Shown here: positions 1-12,078 of the stretch, piece by piece
Position numbering within the stretch: the first letter of the stretch is position 1
Layout: every line of letters begins with the position of its first letter
Assembly: GCA_004764695.1 (NCBI GenBank)
Contig: SMSO01000035.1
Span: 2,292,001-2,356,000, forward strand
From: Schizochytrium sp. TIO01
Taxonomy: Eukaryota; Sar; Bigyra; Thraustochytrida; Thraustochytriidae
Reading direction: 5' to 3'
Length of the DNA stretch: 64,000 bases
Program-made: the position numbers and the translations under genes
Notes under the pieces: generated by a model
Told to the model about the DNA's origin: nothing
The model's input: only the letters and a program-made list of their open reading frames with translations
Databases searched by the model: none

Positions 1-846
1 GTATTCAGAGATCTTAGGTTAATAGAAGCATCAGATACTCGGCGAACAAAGGTACTAGGAATACTTCTTGCCCGCATGTAGAGATCTACAGGCTTAACAA
101 ACTTTGAGGCAGGCCTCCATCATCGTGTCATGTCAAATTCATCACAGACAATATAAAATCTGAGTCAGTCGACTTGAAGAACGGCCTCTTATGCCTCGCA
201 GCTGAGGGTGCATATGCACTATAGAGATCCCATTGCGCACACGTTCACGAATCTCATGTTAGCACGAGACCAAGACTCTACTACAGCTCAAACCCCACTC
301 TCACGAGCCAGAGGCAATGTTTCCAAGCCTTTTCGCTTGAGCAAAAGCTGAAGCAAAAGCAACCACTGTCTCAACCGTATTCTGGAGATACCTAGCTAGG
401 TGATCTAGCTAAGCACATTTTGCATGGAGGATAGCGCAGCCTCGCGACGCCTTCTCAGCATCACCACTGGCCGCTTGAGGTCTGTGACTGATGGATCTCG
501 CAGGCCCCAAACTCGGAATTCTTTCCAGCGACACAGGCCAGATCCCTAAGAGTTACGTTGAGAAAGCAAACCCGGAGGCTGGCTGCCATGGGAGGTCTAG
601 TCGGGTACATCAAATCCATGGGCCAGGCGAGGCGTGCATTTCTTTCCACTTCTCTAGGCCTCGCCGGTGTCCCAGAGGCAGTGGGTTTGCGGTGCCCTCC
701 CTGACTGCCGTATCATTCAGGTTTTGATCATCCCCAAATTATCAGATTCCAGTCCAGCTTCAAGCTGCGTTCGAGTTCTTCAGAGGGAGGTTGGTCTTCG
801 AGCTCTTGCGCAGCTCTGGCAGCCCTGGTGAGCGAGTAGTAGAATT

Positions 847-879
847 CATGAATTCATGAATGAATGAATGAATGAATGA
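847..879. repeat. GAAT microsatellite
   Basis: About seven near-perfect tetranucleotide units of GAAT/ATGA, starting in a short palindromic GAATTCATGAATTC segment. Confidence 0.9.
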
Positions 880-1073
880 TTGGAAAGCCGTGCTTCCTCA
901 GCTGCAAGAGGTCTCCAATCCCGAGCCTGGAAATTCCAAGCGAGCTGGGTGTCTGGTGCTGTACCTCTTCTTCACATTCGCCAACAGCTCTTTCAAGTTC
1001 TTCGTTCATCGTGGTCCCAATTAGTCACCATTACGAAGAAGACCCAACAAAGCTGTACCTTCCTTCCAAACCC

Positions 1074-1074
1074 A

Positions 1075-1173
<99 letters not shown>

Positions 1174-1176
1174 GAA
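1074..1176. repeat. AAAG microsatellite
   Basis: About 25 units of AAAG over 100 bases, with one missing base near 1142. The + strand is pure purine. Open frames through it on both strands (poly Lys/Glu/Arg or poly Phe/Leu/Ser) are artefacts of the repeat. Confidence 0.95.
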
Positions 1177-1660
1177 ACAAGCGTAGGGCCTTTCACCTAA
1201 GTGGCACTCTCTCGCAAGACTCCGCGCATCTAAGGCCTTTCTCAACAAACCTCGTCCACTTAACAAATGGCAATATAATACGCGTGGTCCTGTAATACAG
1301 AAAAATGCAGTAAGTTTCTCTGCGTCAAACAGCACATTACACAAGCGGATAACGCCTTTTCAGGTCCCAGGCGCGCAAGTGGGGTATAGGTGGATTGTTG
1401 ACTTGCGGCATCTTGCCCAAAGTGGAGTATAGCGCCCCGCAAGTGGGCTTTTGTGGACCAAAGTGAAGGTAGTAGCCAGTGAGCGCCTGAGGGCGCTGTA
1501 ATGTGAATTGCAAGTTTCATTCAACCAGCCGGCTGAAGCTCGGCTGTTATTTAAAAAACACCCATGAAGAAGGAAAGGCCCCCGCTCTGATCCTAAAAGC
1601 GCCTGATACCTTCGCCGCAGTGTCGCCATCGACGCGTTTAAGACCGCTTCAGAGCAATCT

Positions 1661-1733
1661 ATCGATCAATCAATCAATCCATCAATCAATCAATCCATCA
1701 ATCAATCCATCAATCAATCAATCCATCAATCAA
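1661..1733. repeat. ATCA/ATCC variant microsatellite
   Basis: Tetranucleotide array in which ATCA units alternate semi-regularly with ATCC variants, giving a higher-order period of about 12-16 bases. Confidence 0.9.
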
Positions 1734-2333
1734 TTCACTCAATTCACGAACGGTGTCCTATGGTTTCTCATAAGAAAGGGGTAACAGACAGAAGTGAAGT
1801 GTCTTCAGGAAGAAGCAGAAGGATCATTGCAAAATCTGACGTCAGAATTGCAAAACGGGTCTTTTTTGGGTGAGGTTGAAAGCGATTGCAATGCGGAGGG
1901 AAAGGAGGTCCCTGCGTGGATAGGTTCGCGTGCAGACAGGCAGGAGAGAAGGGTTGGGGGCTCAGGAGGCTTTTCTTAACTGGGCACCATCGCGAGTGTG
2001 CCTCGGGTTTGCAGACTGGCTTGGAAATGCTGTTTCCTGAGGATAGATTGAATTGCGATTACCTGCGCTGGGACCTACACATTACGATAGGAAGAGGGGG
2101 AGGTATGGGGTGCTAGTGGCGCGTAGGAAACGGGTAGCGAGGCCTGTGGAAGTACGGGCGGTGTAATGGGATTAGGTGATGTAATGAATTGCATTTCGAG
2201 TTGTGAAAACAGTTGATGAAATGTGGTAAACCACGATGGCGAAGTAAAGGAGATAAGGGAAGAGGCTAAGGAGGTCTGGGAACTGGGAATTGGGAATGGG
2301 TACGGGTCACCTAGGAGGGGGTAAGGCTCCTTT

Positions 2334-2364
2334 GAAGAAGAAGAAAAAGAAGAAGAAGAAGAAG
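2334..2364. repeat. GAA triplet tract upstream of the ACAD gene
   Basis: Imperfect GAA/AAG purine tract about 120 bases upstream of the acyl-CoA dehydrogenase ATG, so probably in its promoter or 5' leader. A similar tract lies upstream of the sulfotransferase gene (36259-36295). Confidence 0.85.
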
Positions 2365-2481
2365 TGCTGTAGGAGCCAGGCTTGGGCAGAACTGGAGTGA
2401 AGCAAACCCGTAACGCATTTTGGTGGAGATCGGTTTGATCGATTGGATCGTGGAGAGGAAGACCTCGGCAGCAAGAATAAA

Positions 2482-4059
2482 ATGACGACTCGCGTGGTGA
2501 CGACGAAAGAGCTGGAGCAGCACAGCAAGCCCAGCGACGCATGGTTTGTCATCAATGGTAATGTGTACGATGTGAGCAAGTTCGCAATGATGCACCCCGG
2601 TGGCGAGGAGATCTTGTATGAATATGCAGGCCAGGATGTGACCGAGACATTTTACGGACTTCACAGACAGGAAGTCCTCGAAAAGTTCGGACCTAAGCTT
2701 CTTGTTGGCCGTCTCGAAGGCGCTGAGGAGGAAAACGACGATAACCGCGTCCTTTCGCGCTCGGATCTTAGCATCCTTCCTTTCGGCGAGAACCCCGCGT
2801 TCCAAGGCTTTGCTTCACCATTCTGGAATGATTCCCATGTCCAGTTTCGCAAAACCGTCCGCAAGTGGCTCGAGGAGAATGTTCGTGAGGAAGCCGAGGC
2901 TGGCGAACTCAGCGGCAAGGCTCCGAGCGACGAGCTCTTCAAGAAGATGGGCGAGGCTGGTCTGCTGGCAGGACGAATTGGACCTGGCCCTGCGATGAAA
3001 TATGCCCCTGAAAATCTCTTTGGCGTACCCAAGGATAAGTTCGACTACTTTTACGAAATGATCCTCCATGAGGAGGTCGGCCGCCTTGCCTGCCCGGGCT
3101 TCGTCGACGGCATTGGATCTGGTATGGCTATCGGCCTCCCCCCCGTGCTTCAGTTCGGACCCTCTTGGATGAAAGAGAAAGTCGCTAAGGAAGTACTCTC
3201 TGGTGAGAAGCGCATCTGCTTGGCCATCACCGAGGCCTTTGCAGGCTCTGATGTTGCCCATGTAAAGACCCGCGCTGAGCTTTCTGCAGATGGCTCGCAC
3301 TATGTTGTCAACGGTACCAAGAAGTGGATCACCAATGGTCACGACTCCCACTACTTTACCACACTTGTTCGCACTGGCGGTGAGGGCCATGGTGGTCTCT
3401 CCTTTCTCCTCATTGAGCGCAGCGAAGGTCTTGAAACCAAGAAAATCAAGACGTCCTACTCCCCCTCTGCTGGTACTGCATACATTACCTTTGAGAATGT
3501 CAAGGTACCCAAGGAAAACCTCATTGGAGCCGAGAATATGGGCTTCTTGCTCTCCATGTACAATTTTGTGCACGAGCGCTGGATGATCTGTGCATACATC
3601 ATTGCCGGCTCCCGCGGAATGATTGATGAGTGCTTGCGCTGGACCCAGCAGCGAAAGGCCTTTGGAAAGCCTTTGATCTCCCAACCTGTTGTGCGCAAGC
3701 AGCTTGGCGAAATGATCTCTCGTGTTGAATCTGTCTCCGCATGGTGCGAAAGCGTCACCTATCGCATGTGCAATATGCCATACGCTGATATGTCCTCCAA
3801 GCTTGCTGGCCAAATCTGCCTTCTTAAATATGAGGCGACCCGCGTCGCTCACGATGTGTGTGACATGGCTGTACAAATCTTTGGTGGGCGTGGTATCACC
3901 CAAGGTGGCATGGGCAAGTACGTGGAGCGCTTTATGCGTACCTACAAGTTTGCTAGCATTCTTGGTGGCAGCGAGGATATCCTCATTGATGCAGGGCTTC
4001 GTTTGGCTATGGCAAACGCTGCTAAGGAGGCTGGTGATCTGTCCCGTGCTCGTTTGTAA
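2482..4059 (+). CDS. Cytochrome b5/acyl-CoA dehydrogenase fusion, putative peroxisomal
   Basis: 525 aa. Residues 1-80 are a cytochrome b5 heme domain: HPGG at 38-41 carries the first axial His, and H61 in GLHRQEV is the likely second. From about 100 to 515 follows an acyl-CoA dehydrogenase: flavin-binding middle region around ITEAFAGSDVAH and KKWITNG, and the C-terminal four-helix part with RKAFGKPL and QIFGGRGITQGG. The MCAD-type catalytic Glu position near the C terminus reads SILGGSED. Instead E365 in the NFVHERW helix matches the Glu of isovaleryl/long-chain type enzymes. The protein ends in ARL, which fits PTS1. Family knowledge: such fusions oxidise acyl-CoAs, and the b5 domain could pass electrons onward; the substrate is unknown. 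The open frame continues upstream only through a TTG, so the ATG at 2482 is preferred; the b5 domain starts directly after it. Single exon. Confidence 0.9.
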   Translation: MTTRVVTTKELEQHSKPSDAWFVINGNVYDVSKFAMMHPGGEEILYEYAGQDVTETFYGLHRQEVLEKFGPKLLVGRLEGAEEENDDNRVLSRSDLSILPFGENPAFQGFASPFWNDSHVQFRKTVRKWLEENVREEAEAGELSGKAPSDELFKKMGEAGLLAGRIGPGPAMKYAPENLFGVPKDKFDYFYEMILHEEVGRLACPGFVDGIGSGMAIGLPPVLQFGPSWMKEKVAKEVLSGEKRICLAITEAFAGSDVAHVKTRAELSADGSHYVVNGTKKWITNGHDSHYFTTLVRTGGEGHGGLSFLLIERSEGLETKKIKTSYSPSAGTAYITFENVKVPKENLIGAENMGFLLSMYNFVHERWMICAYIIAGSRGMIDECLRWTQQRKAFGKPLISQPVVRKQLGEMISRVESVSAWCESVTYRMCNMPYADMSSKLAGQICLLKYEATRVAHDVCDMAVQIFGGRGITQGGMGKYVERFMRTYKFASILGGSEDILIDAGLRLAMANAAKEAGDLSRARL

Positions 4060-5086
4060 ATCTAAAATTCGGCAACCCATTTGAAAAGATGGGATGATGC
4101 CCGGACTACACTTGCTCCACCCGCAATCATCTATCGCGTATCTTATATACTTTTGTCACGTCTTGAGTCGTATCAGTGACAACTGACTCGTCCCATTTAC
4201 TACTTTAAATATTTTATATCGAGCATGCCTAATCTGAAGAGGTATGTGACGTAAAGTAAAATCATTCATATTTCTAAATTATATAGGAACCCTCTTGCCT
4301 GTGATTTCTTTGCTACATACACTATTCTCTGGTGAGAAAATTTCTTGCTCTGGATTTTGTGTGTACCCCATTGGCATGGACGGATACCAAATGTCATGAT
4401 AAGAGTATTCTGTTTCTTCTATTTCCGTTTTGCGTTCAAGTTAGCAATCCCAACAAAACCAAGTCAAACTTTGTCTAGTATAAAGGATCAAATTGAACCA
4501 GGCATGTGCATGTGCAAGAGCGAGCATCATACACAAAAATGGAACTTGGTGTTGTTTTTGTATTTGGTGAACGGGACTTTACAACTTTTTGACTTCGGTT
4601 TTGTTGAAGTAAAAATTTATTAAGACTTATTGATTGTTAGAAAGCTGAAAGTGGTATAAAAGCATCTAAATTACTCTACTGCTCTTGTCGAGGGAGTCAT
4701 CCCAACTGTTTGGTTTTTTGTCATTCCAACGCATCTTGAATCCAATGCCTATGAACACCTTAAAATTTATATTTAACAGAGTTCCATACACTGTTTTGCT
4801 TGCTTTGCTTTGCTTTGGTGGGGTTGGGGTGGGTGGGTTAACACATGATAGATGTGGAATACTTTGACTTTGACTTAATTGAAAGACAAAGGAATCAGAG
4901 GAGCACCATCTACCTCGTGCGTGCGGGTGATAAACATATTTGAACCCCAACATTGCTCTTGTAATACGAAGCGCTAGGGTAGGTACTAGAAGCCTCCTAA
5001 CGGATATTACATTATTAAAGGTGTGCACCTGCACTACTTTTTCCTGTTAGGCAAAGCAAGAAACAGCAAAAGCATATTCTAATAGA
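4060..5086. other. Intergenic spacer
   Basis: AT-rich spacer between two + strand genes. It should contain the 3' end of the dehydrogenase transcript and the promoter of the PPR gene. I see no convincing open frame or RNA gene. Confidence 0.6.
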
Positions 5087-6586
5087 ATGTCAACTGCAGC
5101 AGCCCGGCGTCGCCTTTTTGCTCGAGTCGAGCATGTCGAATCGCAATTGCAAGCTCTCATTGAGGGTAAGCTTGATGAAGATTCGATGCAATCATTGTCT
5201 TTGGCCTCGCGAGCCTCAAGACGTTTCTCTGGAGTAGCCCCAAAAAGACTTTCAGCATACGTCCACGATCTGCGTATGGCTAAAAACGAAGAAGTAAATG
5301 CAACAGCTACGAATCGTGTTGATGATGCTGTGTGGCGATTAATTGCAGACCAAGAGGATGAAGTGATGAGGATTGTACAGTTAGGTGAACAAGCAGACCA
5401 ACAGAAGAAGGAAGAGATCCAGCATCTTTCAGGCCAACGAGAAGAGCAAGAAGATATCGAACCCAAAGATCTTTGGAAAGCAGGCGCTCGTAGTCAACAC
5501 GTTCGTGATGGTAAATACAACATGGCAATACGAAATGCAAAGTTTGAGGCTCAAGGAAGTATGCCTGCGTGGGTACGACGCTTGAGTGACACTGTGTTTT
5601 TACTTGATCACTTTGGGTTTTCAGCAGATACATGGTGGAGACCACGATTCTTGGGTGAACTTGATGCAGTTGGGGATACTTTGAAAAAATATGAAGAGCG
5701 CCAAACCCCTGTGACTCGGCAACTCTTGGCAAGTATTGTACAGTGTAGACTGGAAATCAACACTCTCACTGCCCGACAACTTATAAATCGTGTGCATGAC
5801 ATGTTGTTGCTTGCAGAGGACATTGACAACGAGTGGGGTGCTAAAATGCGGGCCCATCGAAAGCTTCATACAGATTGGATGTCATCTCGGCAAGCCTACC
5901 GGAAGGAACTGCATGAATTGAGCGCTAATCGTGTTCACAAGGTTGGTGTACAAGGCCCAAAATTTGGATTCTACAAGGCTTCAGCAATGCCTCTAGTTCC
6001 ACTCCCAACTCGCGGCTCTCTTCAAGCACGAAAATTAGCTGCCGCGCAGGCTGTTCTTGCGATCTTGGACAAGGTGGAACAGCTGCCTGTAAATCAGCAT
6101 ACGGAAAATGAAATATATGGTGACTATCTTGCGCTATTGGCGACTTGTGCTCAACAAGGACTCTGGCATATATCAATACCAATATATCATTCACTATGGA
6201 AGAATCTTCGTCATCGTGTCAGTTTAGACACATATCGTTTGATCATCACCGCTTGCAAGCATGCTTCGCCTTGTAACTCAGTACAAGCCATTCAAGTATT
6301 GGCAGAGGTCCGTCAACAAGGGTTTACACCAGATGTCATGTTATTTAATGCGATTATTGACGCATGTGTTCCAAAATCAGAATGGCGATCCGCCGCTCGG
6401 CTTGTTCGAGTCATGGCAAATTTAAACATAGCAGCAACCCCTGTAACTTACGATACGCTGTATAAAGTCTGTGCCAAAGCACCTTTGGATCATGCTCCTC
6501 TTATTTATGAAACAATGAAACTTGCTGGTGTACCGGAAACTATTGCCTTTGCCTGTGCAAGGTCTAATTTATACAAAAGTCCGTAA
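5087..6586 (+). CDS. PPR-repeat protein, likely organellar
   Basis: 499 aa, single exon, ATG start. The C-terminal third (about residues 380-480) contains pentatricopeptide-type helical pairs: SLDTYRLIITACKHA, then FTPDVMLFNAIIDAC, then ATPVTYDTLYKVCAK, at about 35-residue spacing. This is the usual spacing of PPR proteins, which bind organellar RNA. The N terminus (MSTAAARRRLFARVEH) is basic and free of acidic residues for the first 13 positions, which could be a mitochondrial presequence. The middle (about 60-350) is mostly helical and charged and matches no family I recognise. An AATAAA lies 7 bases after the stop (6593-6598), a plausible poly(A) signal. The RNA target cannot be read from the sequence. 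Confidence 0.75.
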   Translation: MSTAAARRRLFARVEHVESQLQALIEGKLDEDSMQSLSLASRASRRFSGVAPKRLSAYVHDLRMAKNEEVNATATNRVDDAVWRLIADQEDEVMRIVQLGEQADQQKKEEIQHLSGQREEQEDIEPKDLWKAGARSQHVRDGKYNMAIRNAKFEAQGSMPAWVRRLSDTVFLLDHFGFSADTWWRPRFLGELDAVGDTLKKYEERQTPVTRQLLASIVQCRLEINTLTARQLINRVHDMLLLAEDIDNEWGAKMRAHRKLHTDWMSSRQAYRKELHELSANRVHKVGVQGPKFGFYKASAMPLVPLPTRGSLQARKLAAAQAVLAILDKVEQLPVNQHTENEIYGDYLALLATCAQQGLWHISIPIYHSLWKNLRHRVSLDTYRLIITACKHASPCNSVQAIQVLAEVRQQGFTPDVMLFNAIIDACVPKSEWRSAARLVRVMANLNIAATPVTYDTLYKVCAKAPLDHAPLIYETMKLAGVPETIAFACARSNLYKSP

Positions 6587-9244
6587 ACTCCAAATAAAAT
6601 GTAATTTGAAGTCAACTGACTTCTGATTTTTTATGTATTCCACTTGGGAAATACGAAAAGACGCTGATTCAGTGTTCTTCTCGTTTCGGTTCTTGATAAA
6701 GTACAATGGAAAGCATTACAACTCTCTGGTACAGTATCCATCTCTTATCATTACCTAAAGGGTTATTCAAAGGCTGGTAATATTCATTTTCTGTGCTTAT
6801 GTCTGTCTACCTTGATGAAAGAGGATGACACTGCTTTCGATATACCTACTATCTACGACCAAATGTTATATGGCTATGAATAAATAGCCCATGCTTTTAA
6901 ATATAGCTTGATAGCAAATCCAAAGTAGTCGCCGATTTAGGAGACCGAGGCAACGTTCCTTTATAGAAACTTTTTGCATAGTCCAGACCTTGATGGAACA
7001 TTTCAGTAACCTGCTTAGTCCTAATCTCTGATTAACTTTCAGGAAAAAGTCAGGAATAGGGAATGTATTGACTAAGTATAATCTAAATTCAAGTATAGAA
7101 TAGAAAGGAAATTGGAGGCAAGCTCAAAGCGATTAGTTACTATCTAGGCGGAAAAGCTTACACACACTGACATTCTCAGGGCGACCATGCTATAAATGCA
7201 CTGACCCAGCCATTTTTGGTGGCTTCCTGCTAGGCGTTACCCAAGTCCGTGTTACCCCTAGTACACCACAGGGAAGCTTTCGTTATTATCCCTTTCTTGC
7301 GCTACTGCCAACTCTTTTGTTTGAAGTTAGACCAAATTTCTGCGGCAGCGAATATGAATCGACCTTTAGGTGGATGAGAAAGTAGAAGCGAAAAGGCCGA
7401 GAGCTTAATTAAAGAAGAAGAATAAAGAAGAAAAAAAAATTAGAAAAATCAGAAAACGGAAAAGAATCCATCTTTTATCCTTAGGAACCCGTTGAAGGCA
7501 AAAAACTTCCAGCCAACAGGCTCGTGCCATCGAAGAAAACATCTATCTGAACAAGAAGCAAAACTGACTGGAGAGCGCCATGAGCGCCCCGAGCGAGATG
7601 CCTTCGTTTCAGTGATCCATCTATCATAGGCTAGAACTGATTTGCTCGACAACTGCACCATTCTTGTGGCATAGTGAAGGGTCGGTTGATAATACTGCAT
7701 CGAGGCTCACCTAGAGCATTGTTGATTTCTCATACCACACGTTGTTAACGAAGCAAGGTAGCTTGCTTGAGACTACATTATCCCATAAACATCAACAAGC
7801 AAGAGACTAAGTTAGTGTTACGCTTCTTCTCTTGCGAATTCATAACGCGTATTTCTCATTGGACTGCCGAGATCGGTTTCGTCGTAGTGCAATCATGACC
7901 TTGGCAGGTCAAGCTACGAGAAGCAGAAATAAGAAGAAATACTTGCTGCAGGATATAGAATCGCTGCCGGCGCCGTGAATTAATAGACGCGTAACTCTCA
8001 CGAGAATTCGTCCCCGGACGCTTCGTCAGATATTCGAGCGAGAATGAACCAATTGTGTGATACGGATAACTAGATGAGAAATTTGGTAGGCGAAAAGCCT
8101 CCAGCCTGTAGGCATTGGTCCTGTCCAGATCACGATTTTCTGATTTATAACACACAACACATTGATAAAATTGCCGAACTTGTACTTCAAGGCGTTGTCT
8201 GATTTTGATGGTGACCAAGGTCAAATTACTGAAAATTGATCTGAGAAAACGCGAATTTGAACCTGGACCTGTCGGGATTCACATACTTTGGTGTTTATTC
8301 GCAAATCAAATTAGAGTTTGGATTAATTTCAGTTCGGCAGATCACTCTACTGGTTTTCCGAGAAGCCCGAGGTTCTCGTTGAAAACCTTGCCCATGTTAG
8401 ATGGTTTGTGACATTTAATTCCTACTGTAATGTCTAAGATTCGTTACAATGAGATATAAAATACTTTTATTCTTTGTTTCGCCTTTTCGACTAATATATA
8501 TAAATTTATTCAATTATAATTACTTATATATATATAATTTTATTTATAAAAAATAAAATAAAAATTAAAAGTTTGTTTTGGGGGTCATACAAAGGTAGAA
8601 AAGATTTAATAAATAATAATAAAAATGTCTGGATTTGATCGGAACATGGTTCGTGATGTAAGACGTTCAAATCCAGGTCTATAGCCTATATGTTTTGTGA
8701 GCAGAGGATCATACTCGAACAAATTACGGCATAACATTTATCCGTGCTGCCCAGGAAGCAATGCTAGGCTCGAAGGAAGTTCCGATGGCAGACGCCAAGA
8801 GCTTCTTTATATTCTTCCTCAGAACTCTGAAAGTCCATTTAGTGTAAAAAGTAGCTACTTCCTCCATCTTATACAGTGCATTCGATTTTCAGTTTTAAAA
8901 AAATAAAAATAAAAATAAAAAACTACTACTATTACCACTAATTCTAATATTAGTATTAGTATTTTCTTTGCAATTGTAATTTTTGACAATTTACGACGAT
9001 TTCTCTTGTGAATTTGCAATTATTCTCTAGGAAAATAAGGGTTGTCACCCACAGATTCGTTGCTTAGCAATAATTTCCGATGCTTCAATATAGGTAGCCT
9101 TTTTGCCAGCCAAAAAGGGATTCGCCTACATGTTGACACGTGGCTGACCCAGGGGAGCAGACTTGTACTGCTCGTTCTTTAACATAGGTAGCCCGGATCC
9201 GAGGCATTCGGTCTTGTATGCTAGGTTGTTGTATTAATGAATTC

Positions 9245-9985
9245 AATCCAAACACAAAGGAGTTGGAAGACCTATCTTACTTCGGCTGTCACAGAGGCTT
9301 CCCTGCCGTCGGAGATGGCTGGCCACCATCCAGTTCTGTCCTAAACAACATTGAACTTGAACTACTATAAGTGCACTAGACCAAAGTTGGCCTTGTTATG
9401 TCCCTGTTTTGACCTACACCATCAGAAGAGCGTCTGCGAACTTATACAAGACCACCATCAAGGTTAGCTGGCGGCGCTTTTGGCATTATGCTGAAGCAGC
9501 TCAACTTGAAGGAAAGAACTCAATACTGAAAGACCTGGGTGAAAGACCTAAATGGAAAAGAAAGGGAACGGAAGAAGCGTGAAAGACCTGAAAGAAGCAT
9601 GGACCATTCGGGTGAACGGGAAAGGAGGCATTTTACTACCCAGTGTAACACTGAAGTAGAATGGAAGAAACCAGAGGATAGAAACTCTGGTGGAGTCCCC
9701 TCTAATGCGTCACCTGCGAAGAGGTTTTCCTTGAAGAGTGGCTCATCACAAGGGTTTGGGAATTCCTGGTGGATCCTGAGACCTAAATGAGATTCTCAGA
9801 TCGTCAGCGAGGCCTCACCCGCAAGCATACTTCTAGCCTCGCGTACCGAGTTTATTGTACTCGCGTTGTGGGCTGCAATACAGTTTGAGAGGTATCAGAT
9901 GGCAAAGAACGACCGAGAGGCATCTCGGATGCGTCGCCGGTGGAAGTCAGTATATTCCGTTGAGATGGAGCCTCTTGGACACTAA
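9245..9985 (+). pseudogene. Decayed coding sequence, possibly a retroelement relic
   Basis: A GC-richer island whose + strand reads as protein-like sequence in pieces: 9245-9370 (frame a), 9361-9582 (frame b, containing FWHYAEAAQLEGKNS) and 9530-9985 (frame a again, broken by a TGA at 9788-9790 and ending at TAA 9983-9985). The piece around RRHFTTQCN faintly recalls a CCHC zinc knuckle of retroelement gag proteins, but most of the motif is missing. The frame switches and in-frame stop indicate decay. The family assignment is inference only; an old host gene is equally possible. Confidence 0.35.
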
Positions 9986-12078
9986 ATTGTTTAGGTTATA
10001 GAATAAACCGTATATGAAAAGTATAAGGAATGAAGTCGGAAGATTGCCGCATCCCTTACTCGTTTCCAAAGAAAGCTTTGCAGATATGGCAGCGGTCCCT
10101 CACGTGGGTAAGGTGCAATCTAAACGAAGTAAAGCCACGATTGCAAGAAAAAAAAATGGCAGCTGCAGTGGACCTGGGTAAGTAAGACAGAAGCCACTTT
10201 AAATAAAAGCTGTGATTAGAGATCGCAAAAACTTTGGTAAAATGAAAGGGCGTGTTCGACGCCTGCCTTATGGGGCGGTTCCTCATGCATTTAACACACA
10301 AGTTGGGTGAGCTCTTTTGCCCGAATTTACAAAACTCATCAATTCGCAAACTTCAGTTCTTATTGGTGGAGTACCCTCTTTATATTATTCTGATTTTATA
10401 CTATCTCTAGCAATAGTTTGCATGACGTCCTGCGTCGCGACATGAACGAAACGACATGAGGAATCGACGGACATCTGTGGAACTATTTCATTGCCAGCCA
10501 TGAATTGAATTCATAGTCAAATATCCACACTGAACATTGCAGACTTAGTCACATTCTCTGAATTTGGACTAGTAGTCATCCAAAAGTAAGCACGGCTCCT
10601 GGAGAGGTCTAAGAAAATGCCAGGAGTAAGGTCATATGGAGTTCCTGGAGTACATATCTAGATACCATCCTCTCTGGCATATCTGCACCTTGAAGGCCTT
10701 AGTTGATTGACAGGACGTGAGAAAGAGATGACCCAATAAACTGCTGCAGTCTATTTACATGACTTATGAAAGAATAGACTATGCCGCCGAGTACAAGAGG
10801 TTGCCCTACTTCAGTTATTAACTTTATTCAATTTCTAGTAGAAGTTTGAAAAGATTCCTTTCAAGTAAAACATATGAAAACTCCCACGTCAAGAAAATAT
10901 TCTGAACAAAAGCAGGACAAAACCCATCTATAAGAAGGTTTTCTAACCCAGGCTTCATGGCGCGGTACTCCGGATCGGCATGAGATTTATTTTCGTCATC
11001 TCCGAAATAAGTGATTGAGTATGATTTAAAAAAATAAATCATCTTCTTTCATTTCTTGGACTCTTTTGGCTAATGTACTACATAGCTCCGATCGATAACT
11101 TCGCACTTTCTCTTCCTACACAAGTATGATGCCTTTTTTTCTTTATTTTTGGCCCTTAGGTTCCTCTACATTTATACTAGTACTATTTGCAGAGGAAACA
11201 AGATGAAGAAAAGAAGAAGCAATCTTTATTTCTTCCCCTCGAGAAACTCGTTTGTCACCCCCACTTTTTCGGTCCTCTTCTTCGCCCTGTTCCGAAGAAA
11301 ACCACAGCAGCAGTCTACTCACCTGCAATGCTTTTTGCTTCTCTGTAGTCGTCCTCACGAGTGCCTAGCTTCTGTTCCGAAGCATTTTCGTGCTTCACGT
11401 TGATCGAGAATTCTCGCCAGATTACTTGTGTTGGCTGGTGCGGTGCCGTGAAGGAGTGCTGCTGCTTCTTTTCCTATGTATGTATGTATCTGAGGCGGCC
11501 ATTTCCTTACCGACTACTGCTGTCATTCTTGAAAACAGTAGGGTCGAAGTACCGTTTCCCAATAGTGTCCTTTGGCTTGTTTTTATTTTAAAAACTATAA
11601 TAAGTATAAAAGCATTATTCTATTTTTTTTATTTCCCCCCATTTTGAGAGTACGATAGGTACTAATTACTTAGGTACTTACTTACCTACTACATAGTCTT
11701 TTTCTTTTTTTTTTTAAACTGACAAAAAAGTCAGGAATCTTTTAAACTGAGGTGCCTTGGCTTGTGAAGTCCTAAAGCTCCGAGGTCCATGATCGATGCA
11801 AATGACGTCTTTGAGTAACACGAGGTTCCTACGACAGCGAAGGAATCTATACGTAGAGTGTCGTACTTCCCTGCGCCGGATTGGAATAGTCTACAGGAAT
11901 AAAACATTCTTAGCAAGCCTCAAACAACGTCTAGGAACGATAAGGTGACAAGATAGAAGGAAGAAGCGGGAGGCTGGTTGGACCTATTTGTTTCGCCTAG
12001 GGATACCTTAGGCACTTGTTGTCACAGGAAGAAGCTAGCCAGGCAGGAAGCTCTGTAGGCAAACCCTCAACAACATAA

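Larger units (their letters stand above)
1..2481. other. Left-edge non-coding region with microsatellites
   Basis: I recognise no gene here. The stretch holds four simple repeats (listed separately) and a GC-richer block at about 420-830. In that block the + strand carries short overlapping open frames: an ATG at 425 opens 41 codons, and an open frame from about 488 to 711 has internal ATGs at 589 and 619. None resembles a known family. The last few hundred bases are presumably promoter and 5' leader of the acyl-CoA dehydrogenase gene that starts at 2482. Confidence 0.5.

Noticed and set aside
993..1344. Poly-Lys/Glu and poly-Phe/Ser frames at about 1 kb
   Set aside because: They are translations of the AAAG microsatellite.
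2815..4080. A 421-codon open frame on the minus strand, with a real ATG, opposite the acyl-CoA dehydrogenase gene
   Set aside because: It is antisense to a clear gene and shows no family motif. Long antisense frames arise from the biased codon use of the sense gene.
8630..8690. Possible tRNA T-arm (GTTCAAATCC)
   Set aside because: The flanking bases do not pair into a 5-bp stem and no acceptor or anticodon arm is present.
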